This document shows positions 12,736 to 15,698 of a stretch of 15,698 bases of DNA, piece after piece. Made by a program: the position numbers and the translations under genes. Within the stretch, counting starts at the first letter, position 1, and each line of letters opens with the position of its first letter. Source of the DNA: Clostridia bacterium (GTDB lineage Bacteria; Bacillota; Clostridia; Christensenellales; Aristaeellaceae); assembly GCA_900754755.1 (NCBI GenBank), contig CAAEEC010000408.1, forward strand, positions 1 through 15,698. The letters are read 5' to 3'. The notes beneath the pieces were generated by a model that searched no databases, was not told the origin of the DNA, and saw nothing but the letters and a program-made list of their open reading frames with translations.

Positions 12736-14322
12736 CTATTCATCCCCCAATTCCACATTTTCCATGCCGAAGAGGTCCTGCGCCTGGGTGATGATCTGGC
12801 GCACGGGGCGATCCAGTCCCTTGGGGCGCTCGTCCTCGCGGCGCATGCGCAGGCTCATGGGTTCGCCGAACGCTTCCGCGAGCGCTTCCTCGATCTGCGG
12901 CCGGAAGCGCTCGAGCAGGGTCATCTGCATGGCCGCGCTTTTGGCGAAGGTGGTGAAGATGCAATTGCCCTCGCGGCGCTCGAATTTCATGGCGGAAAGC
13001 TGCGGGCGCAGCATGGGCTTGGCGGCCACCAGCGCTTCCAGCGCCCTGCCGTATTCCTCCGGCGCGGGTTCGGGCGCGGTAGCGGGCGCGCTCGGGCGCG
13101 CTGCCTCCGTCGCCTGGAGGGCTGCTTTGGCCGCGCGCGGTTCCGCCTTTTTGGGGGATTCTTCTGCCCGGGGCGCGGCGGCGCGCGGCATGGCCTCCAG
13201 CGCCTCGAGGCGCGCGAGCACGCTTTCCATATCGACGCCCTCCGCGGGGCGGCACGCGCGCACGGTACCCAGTTCCAACGCGGCGCGCGCGCTGGAAAGA
13301 TACTTCATGCGCGATTGCGCCTCCAAAAACAGCTCTGTGAGCTGGGCCAGGCGGTTTTCGCCGATGGGCGCGCTCTGTTCCCGATAGCGCTGCGCGGTTT
13401 CCTCGGAAACCTCCAGCAGTTCCGCCACCGCCTCGGGCGCGAACTTGGCCAGCAGCAGCGCACGCAGATGATCGCCCTCTTCACTGGCAAAAGAAGCCAG
13501 ATCCCGCCCATCGCGCACCAGGCGATCGATCAACTGCAGCGCCGCCGCCGCGTCCATATTGGCCAGCGCCTGGGTATATTCAAATAGAAAGGAACGCCCC
13601 GCACTGCCCGTCACATCCCGCACGGCCTGGGCCGTGAGCGCGCCTTCCGCGTAGGAAAGGCACATATCGAGCAAACTCAGCGCGTCGCGCATGCCGCCTT
13701 CGGCGCTTTGTGCGATCAACTCCAGCGCCTCGTCCTCGGCGCTAGCGCCGATTTGCGCCAAAATCTCGCGCATGCGGGCCACGATCACCTGCGCGCTGAT
13801 GCGGCGGAAATCGTACCGTTGGCAGCGGGAAAGGATGGTGGCGGGCAGGCGGCGGGGCTCCGTCGTGGCCAGGATGAACACCACGTGCTCGGGCGGCTCT
13901 TCCAGCGTCTTGAGCAGCGCATTGAACGCGGCGGTGGAGAGCATGTGTACCTCGTCGATGATATAGATCTTATAGCGGCCGTTCACCGGCGGATACTTTA
14001 CGCGCTCGCGCAAATCGCGGATTTCGTCCACGCCGTTGTTGGAAGCCGCGTCGATCTCCACAATGTCCATGTTGTTGCTCTGGCGGCAGGCCTCGCACGC
14101 GCCACAAGCCCGGCTGCCCTCGGGATGCAGGCAACTGAGCACGCGGGCGAACGCCTTGGCCGTGCTGGTTTTGCCCGTGCCGCGGCTGCCGCAGAACAAG
14201 TAAGCGTGCGAAATGCGCCCAGTTTCTAGCTGCCGGCTTAAAACGCGCGTGACGGTCTGTTGTCCGCACACTTCCTCCAGGCTTTGCGGGCGAAACGCCC
14301 GGTATAGGGTTTGATATGGCAT
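12736..14322 (-). CDS. dnaX: DNA polymerase III subunit gamma/tau
   Basis: DnaX is the AAA+ subunit of the clamp loader, which opens and loads the beta clamp at the replication fork. The protein has 528 residues. Visible motifs are Walker A GSRGTGKT (45-52), zinc ligands Cys64, Cys73, Cys76 and Cys79, Walker B IIDEVH (121-126), sensor 1 ILATTEP (150-156) and the SRC arginine finger at Arg166. The collar domain (about 245-355) is followed by a Pro/Ala-rich linker (about 378-422) and a C-terminal tau-like domain. The chosen ATG at 14322 follows GGGAGG by seven bases; a slightly longer start is possible but lacks this site. No programmed frameshift is evident. The common downstream partners ybaB and recR are absent; a GNAT gene follows instead. 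It is divergent from murG. Confidence 0.95.
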   Translation of the reverse strand: MPYQTLYRAFRPQSLEEVCGQQTVTRVLSRQLETGRISHAYLFCGSRGTGKTSTAKAFARVLSCLHPEGSRACGACEACRQSNNMDIVEIDAASNNGVDEIRDLRERVKYPPVNGRYKIYIIDEVHMLSTAAFNALLKTLEEPPEHVVFILATTEPRRLPATILSRCQRYDFRRISAQVIVARMREILAQIGASAEDEALELIAQSAEGGMRDALSLLDMCLSYAEGALTAQAVRDVTGSAGRSFLFEYTQALANMDAAAALQLIDRLVRDGRDLASFASEEGDHLRALLLAKFAPEAVAELLEVSEETAQRYREQSAPIGENRLAQLTELFLEAQSRMKYLSSARAALELGTVRACRPAEGVDMESVLARLEALEAMPRAAAPRAEESPKKAEPRAAKAALQATEAARPSAPATAPEPAPEEYGRALEALVAAKPMLRPQLSAMKFERREGNCIFTTFAKSAAMQMTLLERFRPQIEEALAEAFGEPMSLRMRREDERPKGLDRPVRQIITQAQDLFGMENVELGDE

Positions 14323-14329
14323 ATCCGCG

Positions 14330-14335
14330 CCTCCC
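14330..14335 (-). promoter_or_regulatory. Ribosome-binding site fixing the dnaX start
   Basis: GGGAGG on the minus strand lies seven bases before the ATG at 14322. It overlaps an alternative upstream in-frame ATG, making that start unlikely. Confidence 0.8.
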
Positions 14336-14348
14336 ATCGCATCCGCTA

Positions 14349-14367
14349 AACCGCCGCGCTGGCGGTT
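14349..14367 (-). other. Hairpin in the dnaX leader
   Basis: AACCGCC and GGCGGTT can pair over seven bases around a 5-base loop, between the promoter and the dnaX ribosome-binding site. There is no T-run, so it is not a terminator. It could modulate mRNA stability or translation. Confidence 0.45.
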
Positions 14368-14377
14368 CCCATCTGGC

Positions 14378-14406
14378 ATTATACCACATTTTCGCGCATA
14401 GAATAA
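14378..14406 (-). promoter_or_regulatory. Extended -10 sigma-A promoter of dnaX
   Basis: On the minus strand TGGTATAAT (14378-14386) is an extended -10 with a perfect TATAAT. The -35 at the right distance, TTATTC (14401-14406), is weak. The leader is about 50 bases. Confidence 0.7.
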
Positions 14407-14457
14407 CCCGTGGTCCGCGTTGTTTTACCAAATATCAATCCAATAGCCCTCTTTGAG

Positions 14458-14466
14458 TGCTATAAT
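14458..14466 (+). promoter_or_regulatory. Extended -10 sigma-A promoter of murG
   Basis: TGCTATAAT is an extended -10 with a perfect TATAAT at 14461-14466. No convincing -35 is seen at the normal distance. The leader to the murG ATG would be about 45 bases. It is divergent from the dnaX promoter about 75 bases away. Confidence 0.7.
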
Positions 14467-14504
14467 ACAGTTGGCTCTCAACGCGATTCCAATCGAAAAC
14501 GTCC

Positions 14505-14509
14505 GGAGG
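14505..14509 (+). promoter_or_regulatory. Ribosome-binding site fixing the murG start
   Basis: GGAGG lies nine bases before the ATG at 14519. It excludes a start further upstream, which would lie at the promoter itself. Confidence 0.8.
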
Positions 14510-14518
14510 CTGTGGTTC

Positions 14519-15598
14519 ATGAAGCGTATTATCCTCACCGGCGGGGGCACGGCAGGGCATGTCACGCCCAATTTGGCCCTGGTGCCGCGCCTGCAGGCCG
14601 CGGGCTGGGAAGTGCACTATGTCGGCACGGAAAACGGCATCGAAAGGCGGCTGGTGGAGCAGACGCCTGGCGTACAGTACCACGCTGTCGCCAGCGGGAA
14701 GCTGCGCCGCTATTTTGATCTGAAAAACTTTACCGATCCGTTCCGCGTGATCAAGGGCGCGGCGCAGGCGGCGGCGCTGGTACACAAGCTGCGGCCCGAT
14801 GTGGTATTTTCTAAGGGCGGCTTTGTTTCGGTGCCCGTGGTGTATGGCGCGCATCTCAACCGCGTGCCCGTGGTGATCCACGAATCCGATATGACCCCCG
14901 GCTTGGCCAACCGGCTGAGCACGCCTTTTGCCAAAATTGTGCTGTGCGCCTTCCCGGAAACGGCGGAACACGCGGGCCGCAAGGCGCGCTATTCGGGCCT
15001 GCCCATCCGGCCGGAAATTTTTTCCGGCAGCCGGGAAGAGGGGCTGCGCCTGTTCGGCTTCCAGCCCGATATGCCAGTGCTGATGGTGGTGGGCGGTTCC
15101 TCCGGCGCGGTGGCCATCAACAAGGCCGTGCGCGAAGCCCTGCCCAGGCTCACAGAGAGCTTTCAGGTGCTGCACGTTTGCGGCGCAGGGCACCTCTCGG
15201 AGCCGCACGAGGGCGCCAAAAACTATTGCCAGCGCGAATACCTCAACGACGAATTGCCCCACGCCTATCAAATGGCGGACGTGATCGTTTCGCGCGCGGG
15301 GGCGAACGCGCTGTGCGAAATCCTGGCTCTGCGCAAGCCCGCGCTGCTGATTCCCTATCCCAAGGCCGCCAGCCGGGGCGATCAGCTCGCCAACGCGGCG
15401 GCGTTTGAAAAGCGCGGCCTGTGCCGCGTGCTCCTGCAGGAGAACCTTTCGGCAGAAACGCTCAGCCAGCAGGTGGTGGATGTGTATCGCGACCGGGGCA
15501 TGCTCATCGAGCGCATGGAACACGAAGCATTGCCCAACGGTCTTGAAAATGCAATCAATGCCATCGAAGAAGCCGCTAAAAAGAAACACAATTGTTAA
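14519..15598 (+). CDS. murG: UDP-GlcNAc:undecaprenyl-pyrophosphoryl-MurNAc-pentapeptide transferase
   Basis: MurG adds GlcNAc to lipid I to make lipid II at the inner face of the cell membrane, the last cytoplasmic step of peptidoglycan synthesis. The protein has 359 residues. It has the N-terminal glycine-rich loop GGGTAGHVTP (8-17), KGGFVSVPVV (99-108), HESDMTPGLANR (121-132), VVGGSSGA (190-197) at the domain boundary and SRAGANALCEILAL (258-271) in the UDP-GlcNAc-binding domain. It is a peripheral membrane protein without transmembrane segments. It stands alone, away from a division and cell-wall cluster, and is divergent from dnaX; standalone murG genes are known in clostridia. The lysine-rich tail ends in AAKKKHNC. 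Its product needs the meso-diaminopimelate made by asd and dapF nearby, if this organism uses that residue. Confidence 0.95.
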   Translation: MKRIILTGGGTAGHVTPNLALVPRLQAAGWEVHYVGTENGIERRLVEQTPGVQYHAVASGKLRRYFDLKNFTDPFRVIKGAAQAAALVHKLRPDVVFSKGGFVSVPVVYGAHLNRVPVVIHESDMTPGLANRLSTPFAKIVLCAFPETAEHAGRKARYSGLPIRPEIFSGSREEGLRLFGFQPDMPVLMVVGGSSGAVAINKAVREALPRLTESFQVLHVCGAGHLSEPHEGAKNYCQREYLNDELPHAYQMADVIVSRAGANALCEILALRKPALLIPYPKAASRGDQLANAAAFEKRGLCRVLLQENLSAETLSQQVVDVYRDRGMLIERMEHEALPNGLENAINAIEEAAKKKHNC

Positions 15599-15634
15599 AA
15601 ATCGAATTTTCCCGGAACAAATCCGCCCATTTGC

Positions 15635-15663
15635 TTGATAATTTCCGGTGTTTGCCATATAAT
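15635..15663 (+). promoter_or_regulatory. Sigma-A promoter of a gene beyond the right edge
   Basis: TTGATA (15635-15640), a 17-base spacer and TATAAT (15658-15663) form a near-consensus promoter pointing right. Only 35 bases follow before the window ends, so the gene it serves is not visible. No terminator with a T-run is seen between murG and this promoter. Confidence 0.78.
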
Positions 15664-15698
15664 GGCTGTATACCGCAGGCTGGAGAAGCGCGCCTTGC

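Noticed and set aside
13140..13170. A-run on the minus strand of dnaX as a programmed frameshift site for a short gamma form
   Set aside because: The run is CCCCCAAAAAG and lacks the A-AAA-AAG heptamer. Neither alternative frame reaches a stop soon, so no short product would result.
15612..15648. CCGGAA/TTCCGG inverted repeat after murG as a terminator
   Set aside because: The stem has only 6 bp around a 25-base loop, has no T-run, and overlaps the promoter at the right edge.

Overview
The window comes from a GC-rich, spore-forming member of the Bacillota, most likely an uncultured clostridial lineage. The evidence is a SpoIVB-type S55 peptidase next to a Spo0A-type regulator, Gram-positive ribosome-binding sites (AGGAGG type), vegetative sigma-A promoters, and putative sporulation promoters (sigma-F-like before spoIVB, sigma-H-like before spo0A). 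Gene density is high and both strands are used. No prophage, insertion sequence or CRISPR array is visible.

Layout. (1) 52-3090, minus strand: an apparent operon transcribed leftwards of an XRE-cupin regulator, an AMP-forming acyl-CoA synthetase and exodeoxyribonuclease III. The last two genes overlap at TGA/ATG. (2) 3091-3286: a divergent control region with a sigma-A promoter for the regulator, a sigma-F-like promoter for spoIVB, and two near-identical palindromes. (3) 3287-6274, plus strand: spoIVB, a perfect 14-bp hairpin, a sigma-H-like promoter with an embedded Spo0A box, spo0A, and deoB overlapping spo0A by 22 bases. (4) 6275-6719: a hairpin, an apparently empty stretch, a bidirectional terminator, tRNA-Val(GAC) on the minus strand with a near-consensus promoter, and the region downstream of a methyltransferase. 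(5) 6720-12738, minus strand: a GNAT acetyltransferase and asd behind a strong promoter, a hairpin, then dapF, a heparinase II/III-like protein and an orphan DNA methyltransferase. (6) 12736-14322, minus strand: dnaX. (7) 14519-15598, plus strand: murG, divergent from dnaX. (8) A promoter at the right edge points to a gene beyond the window.

Functional themes are sporulation control (spoIVB, spo0A), cell-wall precursor and lysine supply (asd, dapF, murG), DNA replication, repair and modification (dnaX, exoA, methyltransferase), and nucleoside salvage (deoB). The most unusual gene is spo0A. Its DNA-binding half is clearly that of the family, but its receiver half is short and lacks the phosphoacceptor aspartate and the conserved lysine. 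This suggests sporulation entry in this lineage may not depend on a classical phosphorelay acting on this protein. The twin palindromes in the spoIVB/regulator intergenic region are the most interesting noncoding signal. All comparisons with known families are from memory, not from searches.
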